A stretch of DNA of 64,000 bases from Mermis nigrescens (lineage: Eukaryota; Nematoda; Enoplea; Mermithida; Mermithidae). The translations under genes and the position numbers were made by a program. The notes under the pieces were generated by a model. That model worked only from the letters and a program-made list of their open reading frames with translations. It was not told the DNA's origin and searched no databases. The stretch lies in assembly GCA_036768485.1 (NCBI GenBank), contig JAVLUZ010000811.1:62001-126000 (forward strand). Direction: 5' to 3'. Shown in pieces: positions 49,001-63,444 of the stretch (its first letter is position 1; every line of letters begins with the position of its first letter).

Positions 49001-49859
49001 GAGTCACGACTCAACCCATTTGGCTGCATAAAAATCGGCTAAACTCGCTTCACATTCCATATGGTTCCTAGCTAACATTCATAAGAACAAACCATTTGCA
49101 GAATGACACTTTCCACCTTGCGCCTCATACCAAATTCATTAAAGAATGTCATATTGACCAGAATTTTTTTCCATAATTTTTCTAGGGTAGGCTTGTGCCT
49201 CGAGTGCCTCCACGTAGCTACACGCTTGTAAGGGTCAAAGTCAATAAGTACCAAAAAATGTTCCGGTAGGACTTCCGCGCCGAGCCGGATTGAATGCTTT
49301 TTATTCATACTTTATTCAGATTAACACAGGGATAAAACGTCACAAGTTAAAAATAATATAGCAAATAAATGCGAGTATCATGGACACACAGGCAAATAAT
49401 TGATTGAGCTCATAGAATGCGCCCAGGCCCTTATCCAGGGTGGAGAAAGCGAGACTGATGGATATTTTTATCTATGATAAAAAATTTTACTGACGAACTT
49501 TGACTATTTTTAGACTTATATCAGAACCAAAACTAGGTTGATATTATGAAAATTTTAACGATAACGATTCCACTTTATGTTGTTTTTTTCACAAAATTTT
49601 CCGGGGCTCTGCTCTACCCGCTGGAAGGAGCGCTTGAGCGTGCCACCCCAGACTCTCCAGCCCTGAAAGAGTGGGTGTTAATTGAATTCTCACCATTTTT
49701 AAGGTATCTGAGTAGCAAAATTTGCACAGTGCGCAGCTCTAATCGTCATAAAGCGTCTTTTTAAATTTATCCTCTGATCCCCTAATGTTTTGATAAAATT
49801 TTGGTCGCGCTCACTCTTCGAAACAAAAATTCTGGATACGGGCTTGCGTGTGCCCCATC
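46067..49859. other. Repeat-derived and unassigned sequence
   Basis: A hAT-like terminus (CATAGGCGTAGCCAG) at 46069, a similar piece near 49160-49200, the minisatellite at 46680 and one hairpin core at 47243. The rest (47300-49100) is AT-rich with no recognisable gene; an open frame at 48551-48859 has no family match I can name. Confidence 0.4.
46680..46850. repeat. ~20 bp minisatellite, longest array
   Basis: About eight units of GGTCGATGTATAGATGCTTA with point changes, preceded by CTTAGTATATCTGGAAAGG and TCGCTCCCGC, which also precede the array at 38950. So a ~400 bp relative of the inverted-repeat arm is present here (about 46560-46930). Confidence 0.85.
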
Positions 49860-50383
49860 AAAAATTACTGAAATGACCTTTTTAAAATTTCTGTTAAATG
49901 TACAACATTTGGAGAATCTCGAATATATTGTGGAGGATCGTGCCAAATTCTAGCCGATCTAGTAGCAAAACAATACTTTTTATAATCAAATCGAACTTTA
50001 CCAAAATATATCTAATTTGAAAATGCATTTCTAGTACGCGACTGACCATAAAACTGATAAAAATCTTCAGGTTAGAGAATATTATGAATAATATTATATG
50101 TAACAATTAAATCAAAATAAATTCTATGGAGTTCGAGCTTCTTTAAATTTGAAGCTTTTAGCCGTCCACTATAAGAAAGTTAACTATATCTAAATAACCT
50201 ATCAGCAAATTTTCGCTGTACCCGTTCTATGCTATTGATATCAGAAAGCAAGTGAGGGCTCCATGCAGTCGGCGCATTACTCTACTATAGACAGAATATA
50301 ATTCTAAAAAGCAAGAAACAACATTTTTTGATGACGTGATTCAAAACATTTAAAAATCAAAGCACTCATTTTCAAAGCTTTTA

Positions 50384-50386
<3 letters not shown>
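49860..50386 (-). pseudogene. LINE B, C-terminal fragment (3' piece)
   Basis: The minus-strand frame just inside the (TA)n tract reads VKALKMSALIFKCF, then NYILSIVE, then TAWSPHLLSDINSIERVQRK and FADRLF. This is the region after the polymerase in CR1/Jockey elements (family pattern ...KA...LGFI...SLVEY...W.P...DI..IE.VQRKFT.RLF). Further down are SARIWHDPPQYIRDSPNVVH and EILKRSF, the usual end of ORF2. Only about 20-30 residues are missing between this piece and the 54577 piece. Stop codons and frame changes make it dead. Confidence 0.78.
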
Positions 50387-50468
<82 letters not shown>

Positions 50469-50478
50469 TATATATGAT

Positions 50479-52595
<2,117 letters not shown>

Positions 52596-52597
<2 letters not shown>

Positions 52598-53739
52598 GGG
52601 GGCCGAAAAATTTTTGAGACCAGATATCTCGAGAACCATTAGGAGATAGGCGAAAATAAAGACAGTTTTGAGCGTATCTCGGCGAGCTCTATACAACGGT
52701 GAAGAAAAATTTCAACAAAAAAATTAAAAAATTTTCACTTTATTTCATTTTGATATACAGCAAATTTATCATTTAAGCTGATTTCTCATCACCTAATCGG
52801 CGAATTATTTCTTATCTTGTGCCTTTGTACTTAATCATTGTGCTTTACAGAGAAAAACAATACGGATAATTAATAATTCGGCGCGAAGCGCCGAAAAAAT
52901 TGACATGCTCTGCATATCAACCTCAAATTTGAGCGGTTTTGAGCGGACTAGAAGACAAAAAACATAAATAAACAATAGATACGGCGCGAAGCGCCGGAAA
53001 AATTTCATGTTTCAAATGTCATAACTCAAATTTGAGCTGTTTTCAGTGAGCTAGAAGGCAAAAACTATAACTAAACAATGAATCTGGCGCACAGCGCTAG
53101 AAAAAAATTGACATGCTCTCTATATCTAACTCTAATCTGAGCGATTTTTAGCGGTTCAGAAGACAAAACTATACCTAAACAATAAATCCGGCGCGAATCG
53201 CCGGAAAATTTTGACTTTACTAGCTCAAAAGTACGCTAAAAACCTGTTTAGGCGCTGTTTCAGACGCACTTCGCCAATTTTTCATTCTTCCCTTCGGGGG
53301 ACCCTTGAGAGAAACAAAAATTTTTTCCCCATTTCGGGGGGGGGGCAGGACCCCCGCCCCCTGGATACAGGCCTTTTCCCATGTCATAACTCATATTTGA
53401 GCTGTTTTGAGTGAGCTAGAAGGCAAAAACTATAGCTAAACAATGAATCCGGCGCAAAGCGTTAGAAAAAATTGACATACTTTCTATGTCTAACTCAAAT
53501 TTGAGCGATTTTCAGCGGTTTAGAAGACAAAACCTTACATAAACAATAAATCCGGCGCGAAGCGCCGGAAAATTTTGTGTTTTCTAGCTCAAAAGTACAC
53601 TAAAAACCTGTTTTGGCGGTGTTTCAGACCAACTTCGCCAATTTTTCATTTTTCCCTTTGGGAGACCCTTGGGAAAAACAAAAATTTTTTCCCATTTCGG
53701 GGGGGGGGCAGCCCCCCCCCGCCCCCCCTGGATACGGGC

Positions 53740-53742
<3 letters not shown>
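52596..53742. mobile_element. Repeat unit with CAGGG...CCTG ends and tandem hairpin modules
   Basis: Begins CAGGGGGCCG after TA and ends ATACGGGCCTG before TA, a short inverted terminus. The interior is a degenerate tandem array of ~100 bp modules, each with a GGCGC-GAA-GCGCC type hairpin (52880, 52983, 53084, 53198, 53450, 53562). A ~200 bp block ending in G runs and CCCC runs plus CTGGATAC is duplicated (53168-53380 and 53549-53740). No coding sequence. Confidence 0.65.
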
Positions 53743-54935
<1,193 letters not shown>

Positions 54936-55287
54936 CCATTCTATTCTGTAATGCATATGTACATACATGAGCATGGGAGGTGAGGGGGTATTACCATCTT
55001 AAGCTTTGAGAAACTGACGTCTAAGTTTAAATAAGTTGCAACAAAAAGAAAACATTATTGATATTAAGACATAAAAAAGCCAAACACTAACCAGAATCTA
55101 ATGATTCTTAAATTCGTAGATCTGAACCTGAAGCTGAACCCGGAGATTCGAAAATTTTAAAGCCGAACCCGAAAAATTAAGAAAATCGAATCCGGCACAT
55201 CCATTATTGAACAGCTTCGACCGGTTTTATGGGTTTTAAGAAGAAAAACTTTTTTGATTCACCTCTGGCGAAAATGCTGGCTACGAC

Positions 55288-55523
55288 CGAACGTGGGCTT
55301 GGGGGGTATGCAGCTTCCCCCAGAAGACCGAATACCCCCACAGAATTCAATTTCTGAATTTTTTTTGTTTTTTTCGCAATTTTTTTTGATGCTAATAGAT
55401 AGTGCTCGATGAGAAACGTAAAAAATGGTGTATTTTCGCCATACCATCCTTTTTACGACCATTTTCCGACCTTTGAAAAATCATGCACCCCGTCCCCCAG
55501 AATTTTGTTGCTGCCCACTTACG
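55288..55523. mobile_element. CACACCTGGGCG MITE, copy 6
   Basis: About 236 bp, degraded left end (CGAACGTGGGCTTGG) and right end TGCTGCCCACTTACG. No clear duplication (GCTACGAC vs GCTGAGTG). Ends about 150 bp upstream of the STAMBP start codon. Confidence 0.7.
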
Positions 55524-55671
55524 GCTGAGTGCTATGTACCTATACTTTGGTCCGCATTCTTCTCGAATATAATTTTCGTAAAAATCAATAGGTTCTCTTT
55601 TTGTACGATTATGTGCGCTTTTTCTCTTAAAGCTTTATGTTTATTGCATTTAATACCGCTAGAAATCAAAG

Positions 55672-55889
55672 ATGAGCCAATCGCTCACCGGCGATGATTT
55701 CATTACTGACCCGGAACGAAGAATCAAATCGATCATACAGAAAGCTGGCGACATTGGATCCGCCGTTGTGGACAACAAGCCTATCATACGATATTTGAGA
55801 TCGGCGGACGAAATGATGAAAATGGCTAATATCTACTACAAGAACAATGACCTCGAAACCGCGCTTGTTTTTTATGTTAGATACGCAAT
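55672..55889 (+). CDS. STAMBP/AMSH-type deubiquitinase, first coding exon
   Basis: Start of a STAM-binding-protein-like (AMSH family) K63-specific deubiquitinase, a metalloenzyme acting with ESCRT-0 on endosomes. The exon gives residues 1-72 and ends in the middle of a codon at GCAAT|GTAAGT. It reads MSQSLTGDDFITDPERRIKS at the N-terminus, then KPIIRYLRSADEMMKMANIY and KNNDLETALVFYVRYA. Human STAMBP has DRVRALSQLGSAV, RYFRSGVEIIRMASIY and NIEHAFILYNKY at equal places, so this is the USP8/STAMBP N-terminal dimerisation and MIT-like helical domain. USP8 shares this domain, but the later coiled-coil exon fits STAMBP better. An AG just before the ATG means a non-coding 5' exon may be spliced here. 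Confidence 0.88.
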
Positions 55890-56084
55890 GTAAGTTTGGG
55901 CATTGAGGCGAGAAGATAGCGAAAAGCATGGGCATTAGTTAGTTGTAATAAGAAGGACTATATACGGGCATCGCGGCACCTAAATTTAGGGGTCCAAAAA
56001 TTTAAAGGTCAAAAAAGTGTAAACCTACTGAAAATGGGTCAGTTGAATGCCGGGTTGATTTTCGGATAGATACATTGAAAGCAT

Positions 56085-56250
56085 ACTTGTTAGAGTGGAT
56101 AGGGAGGATCCCTCCCACCCAAAGTCGGATGTCCCCCCTCCATTCCCCAAAGTCGGAAAAATTGGAGGTCATTTATCCCCCGCCTTCCCTCAAAATGGCC
56201 GAGACGCCCTCCTCCAAATTTTGAGCCGTTGCGTGTATGATTGAAAGTTG
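56085..56250. repeat. Family E repeat copy in a STAMBP intron
   Basis: Has CCCACCCAAAGTCGGATG, CCCCAAAGTCGGAAAAATT and a right end TTTTGAGCCGTTGCGTGTA, as in the 1290-2855 cluster. Confidence 0.5.
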
Positions 56251-56780
56251 AGTCCAGACATGCACAGCATAGGAATTCTGTGGGGATATAGAAGTGCCTT
56301 TTTGGGCTCAAAAATGTTAGTGTATATGCGTCAAAAACATCGGTTTTTGGGGTTTCTGACGATGTTATATCGTTTTAAGCGTAGAAACAAAAAAATTCCG
56401 AGAAGTATCAGAAAAATTCGAATAAATAGAACAAAATATAATCCAAAAAAGAGTATACGTCGCGAAGCGCCGAAAATCGGGCCTTTTTAGCAAACAGATA
56501 GCTAGAAGCGCTCAAAACTGGACCGTTTCTACGAATTTCTGAAAAAATTTAGGGGGCGTGAAAAAATTCTAGAGGGTGAAAACGTTTGTTCGGATGGAAA
56601 AAATTCCATAATCTCTAGTGTCATATATGGTCTAGTCAGACCTCCAGATTACCCACGTTTATGTGTGGTCGAGAATTAAGTTATACAAATTTATGTCACT
56701 TAATAATCCAAGAATGTCTGTTTGCCTATGTACTATGTATGTTCGCAAGGCTTTAATACTGTTGTAATTTTTTTGTTTAG

Positions 56781-56850
56781 GCTTATGCTTGATAGTTTGA
56801 AAGCGCATCCTGACTATTCGCTAATCGCTAAAACTGGAATAAACCATAAG
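56781..56850 (+). CDS. STAMBP/AMSH-type deubiquitinase, exon 2
   Basis: 70 bp exon, acceptor TTTTTTTGTTTAG|G and donor ATAAG|GTAAGA. The first G completes a methionine begun in the previous exon. It then reads LMLDSLKAHPDYSLIAKTGI NHK (one run, split here), matching the human helix LFIEKLPKHRDYKSAV. It ends in phase 0. The intron before it (891 bp) contains a G/C-tract repeat copy (56085-56250). Confidence 0.85.
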
Positions 56851-56883
56851 GTAAGATGACTTGTTATTTACGTATGTTAAGGC

Positions 56884-57272
56884 ATGATCTGTTTGGGGGT
56901 CCCCTAGAAGAATTTCATCCCCCGCAAAAATTTTTTCACCCCCCTCCAAAATTGGCGATTTGTTGAAAGTTACCAAAAATTCTCTGAAAATTTGTAGAAA
57001 AGATGCTTTTTAAGCGTTTTTAGCTATCTATATGCTCAGAAGTGCAGACTTTTCGGCGCTTCGCGCCATCATACTCATGTTTTGACTATATTTTGTTCAA
57101 TTTGTTCCGACTTTCTTGATTTTTATCGAATTTCTTCATGATTTTATGCTCTAGTAGAAAGATGGAGTATCGTCAGAAACGCTGAAAAACGATGTTTTCG
57201 ACGCGTACCTACCATTTTTGGACCCAAAAAGGCACTTTATAATTTCAACCCCCAGAATGCCCATGCTGTGCA
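56884..57272. repeat. Interspersed repeat D, copy 2
   Basis: Same repeat as 3206-3600, ending CCATGCTGTGCA, where the hAT-like element 57273-58559 has inserted. The hairpin core is at 57056. It follows STAMBP exon 2 by 33 bases. Confidence 0.75.
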
Positions 57273-58559
57273 TAGGGATGCAACGGATCCGGGTTTTCCA
57301 ATAATATTGGATCTGGATCCGTATACGGATCCGTACAATTCAAAATAACGGATACGATACGGATCCATACAATTTAAAATAACGAATCCGGATCCGGATC
57401 TTTAATTATCAAAATAATGGATAATAACGGATCCGGATCCATGAATATGCACTATGAACGCTTAATTTTTTGATACTTAAATTTTTGTTCGCAAGTACTG
57501 TGCTCATTAGTTTCAGAAGCAGAATTACTGTAGGATGATGAAATAAGTAAAGCTGCTTGAGCTTGCTTTTTTCTGCGTTTCTAAGGGCCAAAATCATTAT
57601 CGTTTTGAAATGGCGCGGAGCGCCGGAAAATTCGACATTTTTCCTTTTGAAATCCAATTTCTGCCATTATAAAGATATATACAACACACAGTTACTCATT
57701 TCGGCGCGAAGCGCCGAAAATTTTCGCGAATTGCAGACCTTTTTGCATTTTTTGTCTTCCCAAAAATCTTTGTACATGTACAAAGACGGTCCCGAAAAGT
57801 CTTTGTACAACGGGAAAAATCTTTGCCGAGTACAAAAAAACACTGGTACCACCTGTATGAAAAAGCATCTACAAACTAAGCATGCGGTGGATTATAAAAA
57901 GTTCAAAGCAGAGGTGTCCCGGCAGATCGAAGAAAAGGAAAAAATTCTTGTTAAGCACAGATTGTAGAAGATTCGCGTCGGGCATATCTACTTTCCTTTG
58001 CAGAAAAACGCGCAGATTGCGAAAAGACTGCTTTGAAACAGGAAAAACAAAAAGTGCAAATGACAATGGAAGCATGCTTACTTGCTGTATCAGATATTTT
58101 ATTTTCATGAGAGGATTCCTAATTAACTTATGTACGATTTAAGGGTAAAAAATGGAATAACAATGATGCAAGATCAATTGAATAGATGAGCGGTTAGTTG
58201 AGCTGATGACTTTGAGCAATCTACCGTTTTTTTTGGTTGCAGAAAAGCTGCTGTTTCTTAAATACAATTTGCCTGTCATTGAATTTGAGTATTAAGTCAA
58301 TCAAAGTAAAGCTTTTGTCTCATAATGATGTTGTTTCTTCAATACAATCAATGTAAGGTTTAATGATCTTTTATCATAATCTCTTGGATCCGTTTAGGAT
58401 TCGTTTTAAACTCGAAAAAGTAACGGATCCGGATCTTATTTTTTAAAAATACCGTATCCGAAGCCGGATCTTAATTTTTCAAAATACCGGATCCGGATCC
58501 AAAATAATACCGGATAATAACTAATCCGGATCCAGATTTAGATATCCGTTGCATCCCTA
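57273..58559. mobile_element. hAT-like element, GGATCCGGATCC word, with BED-finger remnant
   Basis: 1287 bp, TAGGGATGCAACGGATCC inverted to CCGTTGCATCCCTA. Perfect 8-bp duplication GCTGTGCA at 57265-57272 and 58560-58567. Subterminal GGATCCGGATCC words fill 57280-57440 and 58380-58545. On the plus strand, 57846-57967 encodes TTCMKKHLQTKHAVDYKKFK, the C-terminal half of a BED zinc finger, cut on its left by a nested GTACAAAG-family piece (about 57570-57845). It inserts into the 3' end of the repeat at 56884 and lies within the STAMBP exon 2-3 intron. Confidence 0.92.
57846..57967 (+). pseudogene. BED zinc-finger fragment of a hAT transposase
   Basis: The open frame reads TTCMKKHLQTKHAVDYKKFK, then a charged helix ending KHRL and a stop. 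The spacing M-K-K-H-L-Q-T-K-H is the HxxxH half of a BED-type finger, the N-terminal DNA-binding domain of many hAT transposases. The cysteine pair that should precede it is missing because another element is inserted directly before it (its end, AACACTG, is at 57839-57845). No RNaseH-like catalytic domain is seen. Confidence 0.7.
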
Positions 58560-58915
58560 GCTGTGCATGTATGTATGCTTATGTCTTGAAAAACAAGTTG
58601 AATTTTCCGATTTGTATAAAGTCGGTAGGTATGATGTTTGCATCGTTTTAGCACGGCGTATTTCACTAGAAATCTTGTTGCATCTGTGCTCTGCTTAAAG
58701 GCGTTTACGTCTAGAATTCCAGCGATATTATGAAGTAAAAATGTTCAGTCGAAATAAAAAACATGGCAAAATCTGAAAGCCTACCGTTGTAGTGAATTTT
58801 TGGAATAGTTTTCCTCAAATTTGTATATATGTATATTCAACTTAATTGAGCTATTGAAAATATTATCAAAATTTCAACTTAAATCGACAATTAGGCATTG
58901 TATCCTATACAGGAA

Positions 58916-58985
58916 GAGAGAAAGAAAAAAAGAAAGAAAAAAGAAAAGAAAAAGGACAGAAAGAAAGAAAAGAAAGAAAAAATAA
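58916..58985. repeat. (GAAA)n purine microsatellite
   Basis: An interrupted GAAAG run, all purine on the plus strand, followed by AT-rich sequence to 59050. Lies within the STAMBP exon 2-3 intron, outside the hAT element. Confidence 0.85.
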
Positions 58986-59289
58986 TACATTATACATATA
59001 TATTTTATTTTTTTTATTTATATGTATATATATTATATATTATGTATATATTTTTTCCAAAGTCATGAACTACGCCTCATCTGAGTATCCAACCTGTTTT
59101 TCATAATAATGAAAATGATGCATTATATTTTTCAGAAATTTCCTTTTCTAACTGCTTAAATTTTGCAGTAAGGCGTGTGAAATAGATGGCGTAGCTCATG
59201 ACTTTTGCAAACTTCTGTATTTTAAATATAATGCCATCAATTTGATTTGCCGTAATACAACGACGTAAATTAAATATTACTTTTCCAAG

Positions 59290-59406
59290 CAAATAAAGAT
59301 TGCCTTAGATAATTCTGAATTGATCAAAAGGCAACTACTTCAAAAATTTCAAGGCGAAGCCGACGAATTCAGAAGAACTGAGGCGGAAAAATTGGAGCAA
59401 CAACGG
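59290..59406 (+). CDS. STAMBP/AMSH-type deubiquitinase, exon 3 (charged coiled coil)
   Basis: 117 bp exon, phase 0 at both ends, acceptor CTTTTCCAAG and donor CAACGG|GTATGT. It reads QIKIALDNSELIKRQLLQKF followed by QGEADEFRRTEAEKLEQQR. Human STAMBP has KEIAFPKAEELKAELLKRY and a run of charged residues in the same place, the coiled-coil region before the catalytic JAMM domain. The acceptor could instead be the AG nine bases downstream, dropping three residues. The 2.44 kb intron before it contains the whole hAT-like element 57273-58559. No JAMM motif (HTHP...) was found up to 64000, so the catalytic exons should be further right. Confidence 0.75.
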
Positions 59407-59628
59407 GTATGTAACTAAAAGCGTTCGCATGGCCGAGCTTTGGGGAGGGGCGTCTGCCACAAATTTTGGGTGGGGTCCTCGGGCATTTTTAGCATTTTTA
59501 GGGGAGGGATCACCCCCACTTTTTGGCCAAAAATGACAAAAAAACCTTCTAAATATGACAAAAAAGCAAGTTTTTTCCAATAATTCCAAAAATCAGGGGG
59601 GCAAACATGCACGTAGAGGGGGTGAAAG

Positions 59629-60018
59629 CAGTTTTTTTGTACTTGGCAAAGATTTTTCCCGATGTACAAAGACTTTTTGGGACCGTCTTTGTATATGTAC
59701 AAAGAGTTTTGGGAAGACAAAATTACAAAAAAGGTATGAAATTCGTAAGTTCTATATATATCCTTATAATGGCAGAAATTGCATTTCAAAAGAAAAAATA
59801 TTAAATTTTTCGGGAGACGATTCTTAGTGATTTTTGCCCTTAGAGACCCAGAAATTAGTTAAAATACACTAGCAAAAGTCGAACAACTCTGTTTTTACCA
59901 CACTAAAATTGCTACTGACCATATTATAGTATCCAAAAAATTGTGTGTACAAAATCTACATAGACTTTTGGGGACCATCTTTGTACATGTATGAACGGAC
60001 CTTGTACAAAAAACATTG
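59629..60018. mobile_element. hAT-like MITE, GTACAAAG family
   Basis: 390 bp, CAGTTTTTTTGTACTTGG to GTACAAAAAACATTG. Flanks GGTGAAAG and GGTGAGAG match at 7 of 8. It contains the palindromic CTTTGTATATGTACAAAG core. It lies shortly after STAMBP exon 3, in the following intron. Confidence 0.82.
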
Positions 60019-60432
60019 GGTGAGAGTGGTATTATTCCCCCTGAAGGGTCAGCCGGACAGGTACTGTTCGGAATTTTGAGCTGATGGAACGTTTTTTTTG
60101 CTTCGTTTTTGAGGTCAAAAGCAGTAAAAACGTCAAAATTTCTCCGGCGCTTCGCGCCAGATCAGTATTTTTAAGTACTTTTTTACTTCAAAAAGCGCAC
60201 ATAATTCATAAATTTTTGCATTTTTCAGTGACAAAAGTGATACAATGTAGTCAAAATGGACTAGAATTGCTTTTAAAATGCAGTATTACCACGAAGAAAC
60301 GTTTTATAGGTTATTTTGACCATTTTGATCGTTAACACAGCAACAAAATTGCGAACGTTAAATTATTGTTTTGGATTTTGTGGATTTCACCCCCCCTGCC
60401 GACCCTGACCTTGTGCACCTACGGAGGGGGTT

Positions 60433-60865
60433 CAGTGTTTGTACAAGGTCCGTTTGTACATGTACAAAGATGGTCCCTAAAAGTCTTTCTAACATAAAAA
60501 TTTTTGTGATATAATATGGTACAGCAGCGATTTTAGTGCTATAAAAGCAGAATTGTTCGACCTTTAGTAGTGTATTCTAGCTAATTTCTGGGTCTCTTAG
60601 GGCAAAAATCACTGATTATCGTCTCAAAACGGCGCAAAGCGCCGAAAATTCGACATTTTTCCTTTCGAAATGCAATTTCTGCCATTAATAAGGTATATAG
60701 AGCACACAGTTGCTCATTTCGGCGCGAAGCGCTAAAGCTTTTTTGCGAATTTTCAACCTTTTTGCAGTTTTTGTCATCCCAAAAATCTTTGTACATGAAC
60801 AAAAACGGTCCCGAAAAGTCTTTTCTACATCGTAAAAAATCTCTGTCGAATACAAAAAAACCGTG
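60433..60865. mobile_element. hAT-like MITE, GTACAAAG family, inverted copy
   Basis: 433 bp, CAGTGTTTGTACAAGG to ATACAAAAAAACCGTG, opposite in orientation to 59629-60018. Hairpin cores CGGCGCAAAGCGCCG (60629) and GGCGCGAAGCGCT (60721). The target duplication is not clear because both flanks are G-rich. Confidence 0.75.
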
Positions 60866-61326
60866 GGGAGGGGGCACAAAAGATTCTGACTTCAAGTAGA
60901 TGAGGTACGACCACTGTTTTTTATTTTTGTACGCGACAAAGATTTTGAGGCTCGTGCAATGATATTTGGAGAGATCTTTGTACATTTTTGTACGCAAAGT
61001 ATATGCAGTTTTTGGCTGATTTTCTATTGTACAAAAAATCGGGTTTTTGTACAAATAAGTAAAACAATGGGTACGACCAACTTTGGATATGGAAATCTCC
61101 CTCCCTTGTTACATGTCTGGTCAGTCATTTAACTTATTTGAGTCGAAATTGCCTCAAAAACTGGTATAAACACCAAAATTGTGTCAAAATTACGTTAATT
61201 TGCTCTTTCTGACCAATTTCAATCAGTTTTAAAGAATATTTTCGACTTTTATTCATTTTAGCCTTCATTTAGCCTCATTTTTAGATAAATTTATTATTTT
61301 TACGTTCTAGGGTCTAGACCTCAAGC

Positions 61327-63436
61327 CAGTGATCGACCGGGTACCCGGGCCCGGACCGGGCCCGGCTGACAACCACCGGGCCTCAACCGGGCCTCAAATA
61401 ATTATCGTTAATATTTAACACGTTTACTATTTCAGCTGTTGTCCGTATTTCTTATGAATTTGCTAGCCTGTGATTCTATTCAAATTCATTTGCCTTACTT
61501 CTGCCCACCTGCTCATTATCATATACTTTTCAACTTCATAAGTGCATTCATCTTCTATACAACGCTTCAATCAGAGGCTTAGCCAGGATTTTGGTTTGGG
61601 GGGCATACACAAAAAAATTTTTTAAGACTAATTTTGCATTGAATGTTAGTAACGCTATGTACCTATAATAAAACTGAGTTTTTCGACCTTTAGTAGTGTA
61701 GCCTAGCTAATTTATGGGTTTCTGACAATCAGAAATACAAAAATGTTAATCAGCGCGAAACGCCGGAAATTTTTGAAATTTTTACCCTTTTCATGTAGAA
61801 TTTACGGTCTTTTAATTGACAAACAGTTCGGAAATCATAAGAGGCGCATACATAGCACCAAGAAATTCAGTAATCTTTTTTGTCCTTAACATTTTGTAGC
61901 CTGTGAATACTAATATTCTGTGATATGTTGCCTGATTTAGGCTATTAAACGCAATGCTGAAGCTTTACAAAAAGAAAGAACAATAACCAGCAGCGCCATG
62001 CGCCGGAAAATTTTGACGTTTTAGCTCTTTAAACACAATTCATACCGCTTAAATCATACAGAACAGACAAATTAATTTCGGCGAACCCTTTTTCCTTTTC
62101 GTCCTCTCAAAAATCTCACTGCACATGTACAACGAGATTTTACAGCGGGATGGGGCTGCGGTGGCGCGCTCAATCGCCCCCTAGAAAATTTTGTAAGAAA
62201 GCACTTTAATGTTAAATACTATCGCTAAAATTCTCGCAAAATCGGCCAAATCTCGGCTCTAAATTAAGCCTAAAACACTTAAAATTGATGAAGTCCTACA
62301 TTGTACAAGATTTCTGAGCTGAAATGCGCTTTTCGACCTCTGCTAATTATAAAGCGCAGCAAAGGGTTCTTCCAAAAAGATATTAAAAAGATGTATCAAT
62401 GACAATTTTGTTCTTATCGTTTTCAGGCCCATTTGTGGCCTTCTTATTAACAAGACATAATTCAGAAAACAGAAAATGCGCAAAAACATAAGAAAATTTG
62501 GCCATTCCTTTCATTCAAAATAAGATTATGTGTCCTGTCCTTGTAAAGAATGACAAACAAAGCAAAGAATAGACAAACTGGTACACAATCATTTTCGCAC
62601 TTTTACTGTTATGCTCAACAAGCACGTGCAGTTTCATTCAACGAACAAATAGAGCAATAAATCACTAAAGTGATGTGAATTGATCGATTATCTTAGCTAA
62701 TTTAAGCTTTTGAACTCATTGGATCTATATAAGAATAAATATAATAAAGACTTGGCGCGAAGCGCCGGAAAATTTTTGACGTTTTTGCCTTTTTGAACTC
62801 AATGTTCTGGACACAATTATCACACTCGAAAAATCAACAAAATTTCTGAAAAATTTCGGGGGGGGCATGTGCCCCCAATGCCCCCTGGCTACGCCTATTG
62901 CTTCAATACGTGTCCTATCCTAAACACTACACAATTTCAATTGACGTCAATGTACGCTATAGTTTGAGTTCTAAAATCAAAACAACCTTCTATCCGACCA
63001 TATCATAGTCGCTGTTAATTCTGAATGCATAAATTTAATGCTCAATTTCCTTATATATATATATATACATGAAACCTTGTGCTTTTCCAAACCGTGTTTA
63101 GTTGCACGTGCATTTTAATAATGGAATTGCGCGCTATTGTATTAAAAACTTTGTTCTTGCTTGAATAATGCTACCAAAATCCTTGCGAACTACTTAATTT
63201 ATTTTTAGAAAGATTGAATAATTAACAGAGCTTAGAATTCAAAAATCTTCTTGATACAACAGTAAGTCTTGCGTTTGACAATTAACAAATGTAAAATCGG
63301 TCTAAATATGTATCTTATGCATAACATTATATTGGAAGCAAGGCATATTGTTAGTATATAAGCCCGGGCCCGGTACCAAGCCCGGCAGCAAAGCCCGGGC
63401 CCGGGCCCGGTTTTTTTTGAGCCCGGTCGATCACTG
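61327..63436. mobile_element. hAT-like element, CCGGGCCCGG word, with a nested element
   Basis: 2110 bp, CAGTGATCGACCGGG inverted to CCCGGTCGATCACTG. Perfect 8-bp duplication CCTCAAGC at 61319-61326 and 63437-63444. Words CCGGGCCCGG fill 61336-61395 and 63361-63425. About 1.33 kb of its interior is a later insertion (61572-62900). Its terminus resembles that of 7628-10300 (CAATGATCGGACCG). Confidence 0.92.
61572..62900. mobile_element. Nested hAT-like element
   Basis: About 1.33 kb, CAGAGGCTTAGCCAGG to CCTGGCTACGCCTATTG. The octamer GCTTCAAT is at 61564-61571 and 62900-62907; with a one-base shift at the right end this is the target duplication. Three hairpin cores (61753, 61992, 62756). No coding sequence. 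The TTAGCCAGG / CCTGGCTA terminus recurs at 23050 and near 46067. Confidence 0.8.
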
Positions 63437-63444
63437 CCTCAAGC

